Below are positions 10,989 to 22,278 of a DNA stretch of 64,000 nt, in pieces. Location: assembly GCA_934045905.1 (NCBI GenBank), contig OW203762.1, positions 4,588,001-4,652,000 of the forward strand, read 5' to 3'. The stretch comes from Leuctra nigra. Taxonomy: Eukaryota > Arthropoda > Insecta > Plecoptera > Leuctridae. Numbering within the stretch: the stretch's first letter is position 1; the number at the start of each line of letters is the position of its first letter. The notes under the pieces are model-generated. The model was not told the origin of the DNA, searched no databases, and saw only the letters and a program-made list of their open reading frames with translations. The position numbers were made by a program, and so were the translations under genes.

Positions 10989-12728
10989 CTAGGAAAACGC
11001 TCTGAGTAACGCGTTGATGAGCGAGCACGGATACGCGCAACACCTCGAACCGAAATCTTGTATGAAAATCTTCAAAAATTCCAAAAATATTGGTCCCAAT
11101 AACCATACAAAGTTTTAAGTCGATCGATTGAATCTTTATGATTGAATGGTTCCTTGTTAATTTTCAAAAATCACAGGATCTTGTTTGAAAAATATACCTG
11201 GGACCACTCATATGATATAAGTGTGTGTACACAATACTAGGAAAACGCTCTGAGTAACGCGTTGATGAGCGAGCACGGATATGCGCAACACATCGAACCG
11301 AAATTCTGTCTATTAAAAATGTCATTAAAAGCCAATAATTCTTGAATTTCGTCACAGACTTGTATGAAAATCTCCAACAATTCCTAAAATATTGGTCCCA
11401 ATAACCCCGCAAAGTTTTAAGTTGATCGCTTGAACCTTTATGATTGAACGATTCCTTGGTAATTTCCAAAAATCACAGGATATCGTTCAAAAAAATGTTA
11501 AACGGTCATATCAGTTTCATAATTCGTTTGAAAGTTTCTGCTCTAACAACCTTGAAGTGAAAATTCGAAGATTCCGTGAAATATGAAATTCGAGAAATAT
11601 GATAGCCAACACGCAAAATATCCGTAAGTTGTCGATAACTTTTGAATTTAAACACAGTTTAGTCTGAAAATTGTCAAAAATACAGATAATGTTGGACCCG
11701 ATGACCATGCAAAATTTTAGGTTGATCGGTCAAACGGTTCTGGTTTAAATTTCAAAAAGCACATGATTTTTTTTTTAAATTTTAACCAATAAGAGGATTT
11801 GGCTGAAAATATGTAAAATAAGAGACAATGTTGGTCCTAATGACCATGCAAAATATAAGGTCGATCACATTTGTCGAAGTCCATTTTCATTTTTCAGCCT
11901 ATCAGGAGATGTTTATTTAATTTCAACCAATGAATGGATTTCAAAAATATTAGAGTGCAAACAGAGAAGGTTGGTTTTACATGTGTGCAAAATTTCAGAT
12001 CGATCGGTGAAACGGTGCGACCTGTGTATCGGCTATTAGCAGCCAAAAACAAACAAAAAAAAAAAAAAAAAAAAAACAGAGGTCCGTTCCAAAAGAGCCA
12101 AAAGGAGACGCTCGCTTCGCTCGCTCAATCAGATCAATCTGTTGATTATAAGTGTCATAATTATGCGTTTGAAAGTTTCTGTTCTAACAGCCTTGGAACA
12201 TTGGAACTGAGGCGTCAATGTTGCCGTGATCCAGAGCAACAAGTAAAATGTCCGTAAAATGTCAATAACTTTTGGATTTAAACACAGATGTGTCTGAAAA
12301 TTGTCAAAAACACAGATAATGTTGGAATGACCATGCAAAGTTTTAAGTATATCAGTTAAACGGTTCTAGTTGAAATTTCAAAAATCACAGTAAAGATGGT
12401 TTTAAATTTTAACCAATGGGAGGATTTGGCTGAAACTTTGTTCGATTGGGTAAAATGTTAGTGGCAATGACTTGTCAAAATTTCAAATTGATCAAACAAT
12501 CAAATCGAAAGATAATTTTTTTTAAATTTGAACCAATAAGGGGATTTCAAAAAAATTAGGGTCTGCAACGCCCGGAAATGGTCAGTACATGTGTGCAAAA
12601 TTTCAGCTTGATCAAAGAAAAACTGTGACTTGTATATCGTCAGTAACAGAAAAAAAAACACACACACAAAAAAAAACAGAGGGCCGTGCCAAAAGAGCCA
12701 AAAGGAGACGCTCGCTTCGCTCGCTCAA
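10989..12728 (-). mobile_element. Helitron-like element B, split by element C
   Basis: The 3' terminus is CTAGG... at 10989 and the 5' terminus is ...CGCTCGCTCAA at 12728. Sequence up to 11236 (…GTACACAATA) continues at 12129 (TCAGATCAATC…), exactly as in the uninterrupted copy near 13905-13920. Without the nested copy the element is about 848 bp. It has no coding capacity; an A-rich run lies about 70-100 bp from the 5' end, as in all copies. Confidence 0.88.
11237..12128 (-). mobile_element. Helitron-like element C, nested in B
   Basis: This 892-bp copy runs from CTAGG (3' end, 11237) to CTCGCTCAA (5' end, 12128). The host sequence …ACAATA | TCAGATC… is contiguous in paralogues, so insertion occurred between A and T with no target duplication, the behaviour established for Helitrons. 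On the element strand it begins TTGAGCGAGCG and ends CTAG. A 9-bp inverted match links the 5' end (TGAGCGAGC) with the 3' subterminal GCTCGCTCA. Confidence 0.9.
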
Positions 12729-12867
12729 TCAAATCATTGTCCTATACTAGGAAAACGCTCAGTGTAACGCGTTGATGAGCGAGCACTGGTACGTGCAAAT
12801 TCTCGAACCGGAAATGCGTACACAACGCACAGAAAACATATTACAACCATATTGAATTGATTATGAT

Positions 12868-13271
12868 CAGTGCTCGAAGTAGGAATTAAATAGTGGCGGT
12901 ATGGTAACATAAGTATACCACGTGCGGTGGGGGGGAGGGGGGGGGGGGTACGATATTAGATGAGGGTCCAGATTTCAGAATTACACTGACGACCATTGTC
13001 ATGTCATTAGTTAGATTAGTCTTTTACCTTGATGAAACAACTAAATTAAATAATGAATTTTACTTTATCTTTTAGTGAATGTTCATAGTTCATAGTTATG
13101 CTTGAAATATGCAGTCAAAAGATAACCATGAAATACGAGTAAATTAGATTCTAAAATTACGTAAATTTTTTTAAGCATTCCGTTTTTTCTGAGAAGTAAC
13201 GATATGAAATCAAATGCGTAAAGAAGTACCGGTATACCATACCGTCCCATACCGGCCCACTTCGAGCACTG
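12868..13271. mobile_element. hAT-type MITE with 8-bp target duplication
   Basis: The 404-bp insertion has TIRs CAGTGCTCGAAGTAGG / CAGTGCTCGAAGTGGG and is flanked by the 8-bp direct repeat ATTATGAT (12860-12867 and 13272-13279). The uninterrupted site is visible in the paralogous copy near 20840 (GATTATGATATCAAC). CAGTG termini with an 8-bp duplication are diagnostic of the hAT superfamily. A G-rich run at 12929-12948 lies inside. Confidence 0.93.
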
Positions 13272-13494
13272 ATTATGATATCAACTTAAAAGTAGGTATA
13301 TGCTTTTCATCGAAACTTTAAAATAGCATCTAAGCACCTGGTTCATAAAGCAAATCAGAATCAATTCAATTGGCACTGGAAAACATTCATTTCGATACTT
13401 CATTACTGACAGATATTAAAAATGTCAATAAGTTCATACGTTCTTAACTGATTGGGATGAAATTTTGTAAAATAAGAGACAATATTGGTCTTAA

Positions 13495-14533
13495 CTAGGA
13501 AAACGCTCTGAGTAACGCGTTGATGAGCGAGCACGGATACGCGCAACACCTCGAACCGAAATCTTGTATGAAAATCTCAAAAAATTCCAAAAATATTGGT
13601 CCTAATAACCATACAAAGTTTTAAGTCGATCGATTTGAACCTTTAAGCCCCATTTACACGGTGCAATTTCTTGAACAACTTCTGTGTCACTAAAGTTCTG
13701 CACATGTGCAGATTCCCTTTATGATCTCTAAAGTGATACTGCGCACGAGCAGAACCTCTGTGTCACAGAAGTTGTTCAAGAAATTGCACCGTGTAAATCG
13801 GACTTTATGATTGAATGTTTCCTTGTTAATTTTTAAAAATCACAGGATCTTGTTCCAAAAATATACCTGGGACCACTCATATGATATATGATATATTGTG
13901 TGTACACAATATCAGATCAATCTGTTGATTATAAGTGTCATAATTATGCGTTTGAAAGTTTCTGTTCTATAACTACCTTGGAACATTGGAACTGAGGCGT
14001 CAATGTTGCCGTGATCCAGAGCAACAAGCAAAATGTCCGTAAAATGTCAATAACTTTTGGATTTAAACACAGATTTGTCTAAAAATTTTCAAAAACACAG
14101 ATAATGTTGGTCCCAATGACCATGCAAAGTTTTAAGTTGATCGGTCAAACGGTTCTAGTTTAAATTTCAAAAATCACAGTAAAGATGGTTTTAAATTTTA
14201 ACCAATGGGAGGATTTGGCTAAAACTTTGTTTGATTGGGTAAAATGTTAGTGGTAATGACTTGTCATAATTTCAATTTGATCAAACTAACCAATCGAAAG
14301 ATAATTTTTGTAAAATTTGAACCAATCAGGGGATTTCAAAAAAATTTGGGTCTGCAACGCCCAGAAATGGTCAGTACATGTGTGCAAAATTTCAGCTTGA
14401 TCAAAGAAAAACTGTGACTTGTATATCGTCAGTAACAGAAGAAAAAAAAAACACAAAAAAAAAAAAAAAAAAAAAAAAAAACAGAGGTCCGTGCCAAAAG
14501 AGCCAAAAGGAGACGCTCGCTTCGCTCGCTCAA
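13495..14533 (-). mobile_element. Helitron-like element E, nested in D
   Basis: It runs from CTAGG at 13495 to CTCAA at 14533. Host D reads …GGTCTTAA | TGATCATG…, contiguous in the copy near 21055, so this is again an A^T insertion without duplication. It contains a 159-bp MITE at 13646-13804 and an A-run at 14440-14480. Confidence 0.9.
13646..13804. mobile_element. Harbinger-type MITE with TTA target duplication
   Basis: The 159-bp element has TIRs AGCCCCATTTACACGG / AGTCCGATTTACACGG; further inside, GTGCAATTTCTTGAACAACT is perfectly inverted. TTA flanks both sides (13643-13645, 13805-13807), and removing the element plus one TTA restores the Helitron sequence GAACCTTTATGATTG. A 3-bp TWA duplication suggests PIF/Harbinger. 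Confidence 0.88.
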
Positions 14534-15731
14534 TGATCATGCAAAATATGAGTTTGATCAGAATATCGAAGACCGTTTTCATTTTTCAGCCTATCAGGAG
14601 ATATTTATTTAAATTTTAATCAATGAATGGATTTCAAAAAAAATTATGGTGTGCAAACAGAGAAGGTTGGTTTTACATGTGTGCAAAATTTCAGCTCGAT
14701 CAAAGAAAAGCTCTGACCTGTATAGCCAAAATAGGATTTTGATCAGATTTATCGAAGACCAGTTTCATTTTTCAACCTACCATCAGGAGATGTTTATTTA
14801 AATTTTAGCCAATGAATAAATTTCAAAAAATTTTAGGGTCTGCAAACAGAAAAGTTTGTCTCTACATGTGTGCAAAATTTCAGCTCGATCGAGGAAAAAC
14901 TCTAGACATGTATAGCCAAAATATGAGTTTGATCAGATTTGTCGAAGACCATTTTCACTTTTCAACCTATCAGGAGATGTTTCTTTAAATTTTAACCAAT
15001 CAGTAGATTTCAAAAAAATTAGGGTCTGCAACGCCCAGAGAATGTCCAAACACGTGTGCAAAATTTCAGCTCGATCGAAGAAAAACTCTGACCTGTATAT
15101 CGTCAATAACAGAAAAAAAAACAAAAAAAAAACAGAGGTCCGTGCCAAATGAGCCAAAAGAAGACGCTCGCTTCGCTCGCTCAATCAAATAATATACTAG
15201 GAAAACGCTCTGAGTAACGCGTTGATGAGCGAGCACGGATACACGCAACACCTCGAACCGAAATTATGTCTATCGAAAATGTCATTAAAAGCCAATAATT
15301 CTTGAATTTCGTCACAGACTTGTATAAATATCTCCAAAATTTCCAAAAATATTGGTCCCAATAACCTTGCTAAGTTTTAAGTTGATCGATTAAACCTTTG
15401 ATTGAACGGTTCCTTGTTAAGTTTCAAAAATCACATGATATCCTTCAAACAATATACCTGGGACCACTCATATGATATGATATTACTGTGTGCACAATAT
15501 CAGATCAATCTGTTAAACGGTCATTATTAGTTTCATTTCGTTTGAAACTTTCTGCTCTAACTACCTTGCCTTGAACTGAAGAATCGAAGTCGCCGTGAAT
15601 TTGACAGCCAACACACAAAATGTCCCTAAAATTACAAAAACTTTTGAAAATAACTACAAATTAGACTGAAAATTGGCAAAAATACCTTAAATGTTGCTAC
15701 CAATTACCATGCGAAGTTTTTAGTTGGTCGG

Positions 15732-15962
15732 TCAATCGGCAATACCCGCTGCACGAGAGCGGGTATTGCGTTGATTGTTTGAGTATCTCCTTGCAGCAGT
15801 CTGGTCGGGGGTCTCTTTGCTCCTTGATGCTTTATTATTAACGACATTTTGTTTCAACCTTTTAGATTTAGCTTCGTCAGTTTCTTGATCTTCAATTTCA
15901 CGCAGACGCTTTTTCGCCTTTATGGCTTTCATTCTAGCAGAAGTCTTTCCATTTTTCGGCAT
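15732..15962 (-). pseudogene. Possible N-terminal fragment of a Helitron helicase/Rep protein
   Basis: A 76-residue basic frame (MPKNGKTSARMKAIKAKKRL…ETPDQTAARRYSNNQRN…) ends at a stop inside a 31-nt hairpin. Arg/Lys-rich repeats with an ETP(D/E)QTAAR theme are typical, from my knowledge, of the N-termini of animal Helitron-encoded proteins. No Rep HUH motif or helicase domain follows, so at best this is the start of a deleted gene. It lies in the same orientation as the surrounding element F, which fits a decayed autonomous parent. Confidence 0.45.
15739..15769. other. Perfect 12-bp stem hairpin at the element junction
   Basis: GCAATACCCGCT pairs perfectly with AGCGGGTATTGC across a 7-nt loop (GCACGAG). 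It lies where Helitron-like sequence stops and the coding remnant begins. Confidence 0.8.
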
Positions 15963-15969
15963 GTTTAAA

Positions 15970-16790
15970 TAGGGATAAGATAGGTAATGAAAAAGTAAGA
16001 AGTAGAGTACCTACTTAATTAAAGTACAATAATATTTGTGTGATCAATGTTTGAAATGCACGAAATGTGTGCTCAAAGACGTAATGTATTCAATGTCGTA
16101 ATGTTACGAAATGAATCTTGAACAAAACTTCGCAAATATGAAAATAAACTAATCACCTTTCAACTAATAAGCGAAAGGAATCAAAGTTCCACACAAAAAA
16201 ACGGATCAGGTAAAATAGTAACTACCTAGTTTAGAAACGGAATGAATCCAACGTTCCACAATTAAAATAAGACAACGTAATGTTTTGAACTGAATGAATC
16301 AAAACTTTCAAAAAAAAATAGCAACCTTCAAGGAAATGTCAGGCTAGACAGAAGCTCAGAAACGGAATAAATCCAACGTTTCCAAGAAGAAAATAATTTG
16401 AAATAATCAATCCCCTGGACAAAAACTGTAGATACCTAATATCTATGCTTTAAAAGCGATTCAATTTTACTAATACCTTCACAAAGTACACCAAATTGCC
16501 AAAATTATCAACGAAAAGAAGCAAAATGCAGGAGAGATTTGGAATGACGTGTGAACGCTAGAAGAGAACAAACGCCACTCAATGATATTATTGAAATGTG
16601 AGCTTATGTTTCTAATCCCTCCTGGATGCAAAATCAGCCAAGTAGAAACACGGGAGGCACGGCCATCAGAACTACGAATTGACGAAAAGACAATCAAGGT
16701 CCTTAAAAACTCGAAATGATTTGTTGGAAACTATGATCCAAATTGAATTATTCAAATTTGATCAACTCAATAAACATAAAAATATCTGCT
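15970..16790. other. Non-coding interior of element F
   Basis: No gene is seen. A degenerate motif around AACGGAATGAATCCAACGTT recurs near 16190, 16235, 16290 and 16355, with a loose spacing of 50-70 bp. Confidence 0.4.
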
Positions 16791-17276
16791 TTTCACTAAA
16801 AAAGTGTACATACCATCAAAACACTCTTGTACCTAAAGCAAATCAGATTCAGTTGCATTGGAAAGACATTCATTTTCAATGTTTCATTTCTGACAGCTAT
16901 TAAAAATGTCAATAAGTGCATACTTTCTTGACAGATTCGGCTGAAAATTGTAAAATAAGTGACATTGTTGGTCTTACTGACCATGCTAAATATGAGTTTG
17001 ATCACATTTCTCGAAGACCATTTTCATTTTTTAGGCTATCAGGAGATACTTATTTTAACAATGAACCAATGGATGGATTTCAAAAAAAAATTGGGTCTGC
17101 AAACAGAGAAGGTTGTCTTTACATGTGTGCAAAATTTCAGGTCGATCGGTGAAACGGTGCGACTTCTATTGCTTCCTTTAGCATACAAAAACAAAAAAAA
17201 AACAAAAAAAAAACAGAGGTCCGTGCTAAAAGAGCCAAATGGAGTCGCTCGCTTCGCTCGCTCAATCAATTTGTTT

Positions 17277-18791
17277 TCAATAAAATATTTTGCTCTTATT
17301 TGCACACGTATATTTCCTCTGACACGGACGAATGAATTCCTGGCCTCTCTCATGGAACCACCTGTTGGCGACCCACTTGGACCCGATGAGCACCGGACAT
17401 CCCGCATGCAAGGTCCTGTCGTCCACCTCGCCGTCGTCCTTCAAGTTGTACCACAGCGCCGCCGAGCCCTTCCTCGGCCACAGCGCCACCCCCAGCCTGG
17501 GGAACACCGTCGCCCCTCCCTGCTGCACGTCGCTCATGTAGAACATCACCGTCACGATGCGGTCGCCGTCGACACCGGTCTTGGACGTGTAGTCGTGGTG
17601 CGGCGCGTAGTGGCCGCCGATGCCGTAGTTGAGGACTTGGAGCATCTCGGCGGTGGAGCCCGTGAGTCCGGCGGCTATGTGCGACGCTCGGCGGTTGACG
17701 ACGTCCACGTGGCGGTCCTCGGCGTCCCGCAGCCACGCCGACTTGGAGGTGCGCTCTTTGCTCGACACGAGACCGTCTGCACTGACGACGGTGGCGCGCT
17801 GGAACCTCGGCCGCGAGAGACGCTTGATCGTCGCGATCTCGGCGTCGTGGAGGACGTCGTGGTACACGAGGATGGGCGGCGAGAGGGACGCCTCCTCGAG
17901 CTTGAGCGGCGCGAGGCGGAGGAAGGCGATGTCGTGGTCGACGTATCGGCACGAGAGACGCGCCTTGACGACGCCCTCGCCACGACACAACGCCCGATAG
18001 ACTTCAGTATCACTCGGCTTCGTCATCCTCTCAATGTCACCCAGATAAAGAACCTTGTTCTTCAGGATCCGATCGTGTTCCGGATGATCAGGATTCATCT
18101 GCAGCAACTCCTCCGTGAGCCTCAACGCCGTGGCGTGATCGCCGATCCTGTACGACATCAAGGAGAGATGGTCGAGAATGTCCCACCTGTTGCTCGTCTT
18201 CACATCCTCGTCGTCATGTACTCTCAACGCCTCCCGCAGCCAGCTGACAGAGTGGTGTTTGTCGTCTTTCATCACCTCCTTGGCGAGGACGAAACAGTCG
18301 TCCGAGGTCATCGGTCTGGAGAGTTGTTCGCCGAGGATGACGCCGCGGGAGAGCGACGACGCCTCCAGCTTGTAGGTGTCCTGGAGACGCACCAGCCCCA
18401 TCGCCGCCCCCGACAAGTCCTCGCTCGTCGGCAACTTCATCGTTTCACGCAGAGCCGCGATCTTCGAGACGAAATCGTCGCTTGTCATCGCCTCCATTCT
18501 CTGCCAGTCGCCGGTCATTCGCTTGACGAGCAAGTAGTTGCTGATTGGATTCAGAAGATACGACTCGACGTCCTCCGCCGCTTCGTCGTGTTCCTGTTTA
18601 TAAGTCTCCAATAGTTTCTTGAGATTCTCGAGTCTCCGCTCCTCGTCGACGATGTGATCTTCTAGAGACTTGATCAGAACACTTTCCGCGTCGAACATCT
18701 CCTCCAAGTCTGTCATCGCCGTGAACAAGTCAGCCTGACAGACCACAACGAGCCCAGCTAACATCACCAACCACGCACACATCATCGTCAA
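17277..18791 (-). CDS. P4HA-like: Prolyl 4-hydroxylase subunit alpha (collagen type), single exon
   Basis: The 504-residue protein would hydroxylate prolines of procollagen-like chains in the ER, with 2-oxoglutarate, Fe(II), O2 and ascorbate, paired with protein disulfide isomerase. A signal peptide covers residues 1-20. The P4Ha N-terminal domain follows (about 24-155, including a coiled-coil-like acidic helix), then the peptide-substrate-binding TPR region (about 160-255) and the 2OG-Fe(II) dioxygenase domain (about 305-490). The iron ligands H398, D400 (HYAPHHDY) and H462 and the 2-oxoglutarate-binding K472 (H+10) are all present. Length is close to that of other animal alpha subunits. GC content is far above the surroundings and the frame is intact and uninterrupted, so this is a functional single-exon gene or an old retrogene. 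It stands alone, with a Helitron end 11 bp beyond its stop codon. Confidence 0.95.
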   Translation of the reverse strand: MTMMCAWLVMLAGLVVVCQADLFTAMTDLEEMFDAESVLIKSLEDHIVDEERRLENLKKLLETYKQEHDEAAEDVESYLLNPISNYLLVKRMTGDWQRMEAMTSDDFVSKIAALRETMKLPTSEDLSGAAMGLVRLQDTYKLEASSLSRGVILGEQLSRPMTSDDCFVLAKEVMKDDKHHSVSWLREALRVHDDEDVKTSNRWDILDHLSLMSYRIGDHATALRLTEELLQMNPDHPEHDRILKNKVLYLGDIERMTKPSDTEVYRALCRGEGVVKARLSCRYVDHDIAFLRLAPLKLEEASLSPPILVYHDVLHDAEIATIKRLSRPRFQRATVVSADGLVSSKERTSKSAWLRDAEDRHVDVVNRRASHIAAGLTGSTAEMLQVLNYGIGGHYAPHHDYTSKTGVDGDRIVTVMFYMSDVQQGGATVFPRLGVALWPRKGSAALWYNLKDDGEVDDRTLHAGCPVLIGSKWVANRWFHERGQEFIRPCQRKYTCANKSKIFY

Positions 18792-19300
18792 CTATTAATT
18801 TATAGTCATCAATTAAAAATACACATTTAACACTACAGCTCAATAGCTGAGAAAGCAAGATCTTCAAAACATTTTGTTATCAATATTGCCGTGAAAAACG
18901 TGTTACTTATGTAACGTCTAGAATAATCTTGCGCAATCTTCCGTATTGCGCCCAAGAATGTATTACAATCAAATTGATTGCATTTTTTGTCGACTTGTGT
19001 TTGAGTTTTCCGACACTCTTGACGATTATTCCCGACACGTTTGACCTACAGCCCAAGACAACGTATACTGTGCTTTTAGCGCTCGCCAATTGGGTTATCA
19101 AATTCAACGCCATATCTGACTATGCACAATCAGCACGTACCTAAAGTTATCAAACATCAAGTCAAGTCTGGAAAAGATAGAAAATTATCTTTGCAGTAAA
19201 TTGGGGTCATTTTGCGCCCGCTGGCATGTTGATAAATTCTGGGCCTGGCTAAAGGGATTCGTTTTAACCATTGTTTTCCCATGATGCAATGCACGTGGGT
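18792..19300. other. Upstream region of P4HA, no gene seen
   Basis: This non-coding sequence probably includes the P4HA promoter. I see no confident TATA box or initiator. Confidence 0.4.
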
Positions 19301-19306
19301 ATCACA

Positions 19307-19431
19307 CTGGGCTGCAAGCCGCGTATGGGACAAATTATCAATATGCGCATGTGCAAATACTAAAATTGGTCTCTGCACATGTGCAGAACGATCACGTGGT
19401 CCATACGCGGGTTCTAGCCCAGTGTGACGAT
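19307..19431. mobile_element. Short TIR MITE (TCACACTGGGCT ends)
   Basis: TCACACTGGGCTGCAAGCCG near 19308 is inverted near 19430, with about 26 of 30 positions matching by eye. An inner GCACATGTGC palindrome is present. Its target duplication is unclear. A 110-codon minus-strand frame across it is an artefact. Confidence 0.65.
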
Positions 19432-19479
19432 ATGGGAATTGAGAATTAAATGTATTCTTACCAAAGACCATATTACATA

Positions 19480-19612
19480 TATACACCATAATTACATATG
19501 GTAATTACATAATTACATATACATGTATATTACATATATATGTAATATACATGTTATTACATAATTACATATACCATAATTACATATGGTTTAATTACCA
19601 TGAAACCATATT
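19480..19612. repeat. AT-rich palindromic ATTACATATG repeat
   Basis: Multiple copies of ATTACATAT/ATATGTAAT in both orientations form a self-complementary block centred near 19535. Confidence 0.8.
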
Positions 19613-19672
19613 ACATGCAACTAGCAAAAACTAATTGACCCTTACTGTGTATATAGGTAAGATAATTGATAA

Positions 19673-20611
19673 TTGAGCGAGCGTAGCGAGCGTCACCACG
19701 GTACACTTATGGCACTTTCTCTGTGTGTTTGTTTTTTTTTTGTTTTTTTTTTGTTTTTTTTTGTTTTTTTGTTTTTTTGTTTTTTTGTGTTCACTGCCCA
19801 GGTCAAACCGCACAACCAATCGATCTGAAATTTTGTACACATACTAACGTAATCTATGCGATCCCTGGGATCTTTTCTGAACGAGATCCTGTGATTGGTT
19901 CAAATTTTATAAAAATTATCTTTCGATTGGTTGGTTCGATCAATTTGAAATTTAGCAAAGTCATTGCAACCAACATTGTACCCAATCAAAAAAAAATTAA
20001 GCCAAATCCTCCAATTGGTTCAAATTTGAAACCATTTTTCCTGTGATTTTTGAAATTTAAACTGGAACCGATTGACCGACCAACTAAAAACTTCGCATGG
20101 TCATTTGTACCAACATTTAAGGTATTTTTGCCAATTTTCACTCTAATCTGTCGTTATTTTCAAAAGTTTTTGTTATTTTAGGGACATTTTGCGTGTTGGC
20201 TGTCAAATTCACGGCGACTTCGAATCTACAGTTCAAGGCAAGGTAGTTAGAGCAGAAAGTTTTAAACGATATGAAACTAATAATGACCGTTCAACAGATT
20301 GATCTGATATTGTGTACACACACTACATATCATATCATATGGGTGGTCCCAGGTATATTTTTTGAACGAGATCCTGTGATTTTTGAAAATTAACAAGGAA
20401 CCGTTCAATCATAAAGGTTTAATCGATCAACTTAAAACTTAGCAAGGATTGGCACCAATATTTGTGGAGATTTTGGAGATTTTTAAACAAGTCTGTGACG
20501 AAACTAAAGAATTGTTGGCTTTTAATGACATTCGATAGACATAATTTCGGTTCGAGGTGTTGCGTGTATCCGTGCTCGCTCATCAACGCGTTACACAGAG
20601 CGTTTTCCTAG
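19673..20611 (+). mobile_element. Helitron-like element, plus orientation
   Basis: It begins TTGAGCGAGCGTAGCGAGCG after a host A and ends TTTTCCTAG before a host T, 939 bp long. T-rich run at 19732-19787; 3' block CGCTCATCAACGCG...GAGCG can form the terminal hairpin. It is non-coding. Confidence 0.88.
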
Positions 20612-20727
20612 TAATAGATATTCTTGATTGAGATTCCATTTTCACTCCATAAAGTAACACAGGGAGACATGAAATCGTCATTGAATATTGGACTAAAATT
20701 GCTCCTATAAAGCCGCCAGAGCAATAA

Positions 20728-21971
20728 CTAGGAAAACGCTCAGTGTAACGCGTTGATGAGCGAGCACGGGTACGTGCAAATTCTCGAACCGGAAATGCGT
20801 ACACAACGCACAGAAAACATATACATCCATATTGAATTGATTATGATATCAACTTAAAAGTGTATGCTTTTCATCGAAACTTTAAAATAGCATCTAAGCA
20901 CCTGGTTCATAAAGCAAATCAGAATCAATTTTCAATTGGCACTGGAAAACATTCATTTCGATACTTCATTACTGACAGATATTAAAAATGTAAATAACTT
21001 CATACGTTCTTAACTGATTGGGATGAAATTTTGTAAAATAAGAGACAATATTGGTCTTAATGATCATGTAAAATATGAGTTTGATCAGAATTATCGAAGA
21101 CCGTTTTCATTTTTCAGCCTATCGGGAGATATTTATTTAAATTTTAACCAATGAATCTGAGTAACGCGTTGATGAGCGAGCACGGATACGCGCAACACCT
21201 CGAACCGAAATTCTGTCTATCGAAAATGTCATTAAAAGCCAATAATTCTAAAATTTCGCCACAGATTTGTATAGAAATCTCAAAACATCCCTAAAAAATT
21301 GGTCCAAATAACCATGCAAAGCTTTAAGTTGATCGATTGAACCTTTATGATTGAACTGTTCCGTGTTAATTTTCAAAAATCACAGGATCTCCTTCAAAAA
21401 ATATACCTGAGACCACTCATATGATATAAGTGTGTCTACACAATATCAGATCGACTGTTAAACGGTCATTATCAGTTTCATTTGCGTTTGAAAGTTTCTG
21501 CTCTAACTACCTTGCCTTGAACTGAAGAGTCGAAGTCGCCGTGAATTTGACAGCCAACACGCAAATAGTCCGTAAAATGTCAATAACGTTTGGATTTAAA
21601 CACAGATTTGTATGAAAATTGTCAAAAATGCAGATAATGTTGGTCCCAACCATCATGCGAAGTTATAAGTTGATCGTTCAATCGGTTATAGTTTAAATTT
21701 CTAAAAACACAGGAAAGATGGTTTTAAATTTTAACCAATGGGAGGATTTGGCTGAAACTTTGTTTGATTGGGTACAATGTTGGGGGTAATGACTTGTCAA
21801 AATTTCAATTTGATCAAAACAACCAATCGAAAGTTAATTTTTTTAAAATTTGAACCAATCAATGGATTTCAAAAAAATTAGGGTCTGCAACAATCAGAAA
21901 TGTTACGTACATGTGTGCAAAATTTCAGCTCGATCGAAGAAAAACTCTGACCTGTATATCGTCAGTAACAG

Positions 21972-22002
<31 letters not shown>

Positions 22003-22053
22003 AGAGGTCCGTGCCAAAAGAGCCAAAAGGAGACGCTCGCTTCGCTCGCTCAA
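20728..22053 (-). mobile_element. Composite Helitron-like element, copy 1 of 3 (1,326 bp)
   Basis: The 3' end is CTAGG at 20728 and the 5' end is CTCAA at 22053. Internally, near 21155, a second truncated 3' terminal block (CTGAGTAACGCGTTGATGAG) is fused in, so the element is a chimera of subfamilies D and E. The same chimeric junction occurs in the copies at 49383-50710 and 57476-58799. Confidence 0.88.
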
Positions 22054-22278
22054 AAAACTAAGTTCTGAAAATAGTCTCAACGTAAAAAGAATACTTTTTA
22101 GAATAAGACTTCTGTTCCAAAATATAGGATCACTGCACCGGTCAAATAAGAAAGAAATCGTGTATAACGTGATAAATTTACCATCTGGCAACGTTGTACT
22201 GCAAATATGAATTGTTTTTGCAGAATAAAAGTAGAACTTCAATTAGAAGATGTAATTGGATCATATGGTAAAGTGTAA

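Larger units (their letters stand above)
12747..15184 (-). mobile_element. Helitron-like element D (second subfamily), carrying two nested insertions
   Basis: The 3' end is CTAGG at 12747 and the 5' end is CTCGCTCAA at 15184. This subfamily has CGTGCAAATTCTCGAACCGG after the terminal block. It contains a hAT-type MITE at 12868-13271 and another Helitron at 13495-14533. Near its 5' end a block of about 200 bp (…CAAAATTTCAGCTCGATC…) is repeated three times at about 14600-15090. It is non-coding. Confidence 0.85.
15197..17265 (-). mobile_element. Larger Helitron-like element F with a replication-protein remnant
   Basis: The 3' terminus is CTAGG at 15197 and the 5' terminus is CTCGCTCAA at 17265, 11 bp from the P4HA stop codon. 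The first ~540 bp match the short Helitrons, then a sharp junction at about 15738 leads into unrelated sequence with a coding remnant on the element strand (15732-15962). The part from about 16790 to 17265 matches the 5' half of subfamily D. One internally rearranged element or two abutting partial copies are both possible. Confidence 0.7.

Noticed and set aside
16959..18614. 551-codon plus-strand frame opposite P4HA
   Set aside because: It is the antisense shadow of the GC-rich P4HA gene; the minus strand carries all conserved residues.
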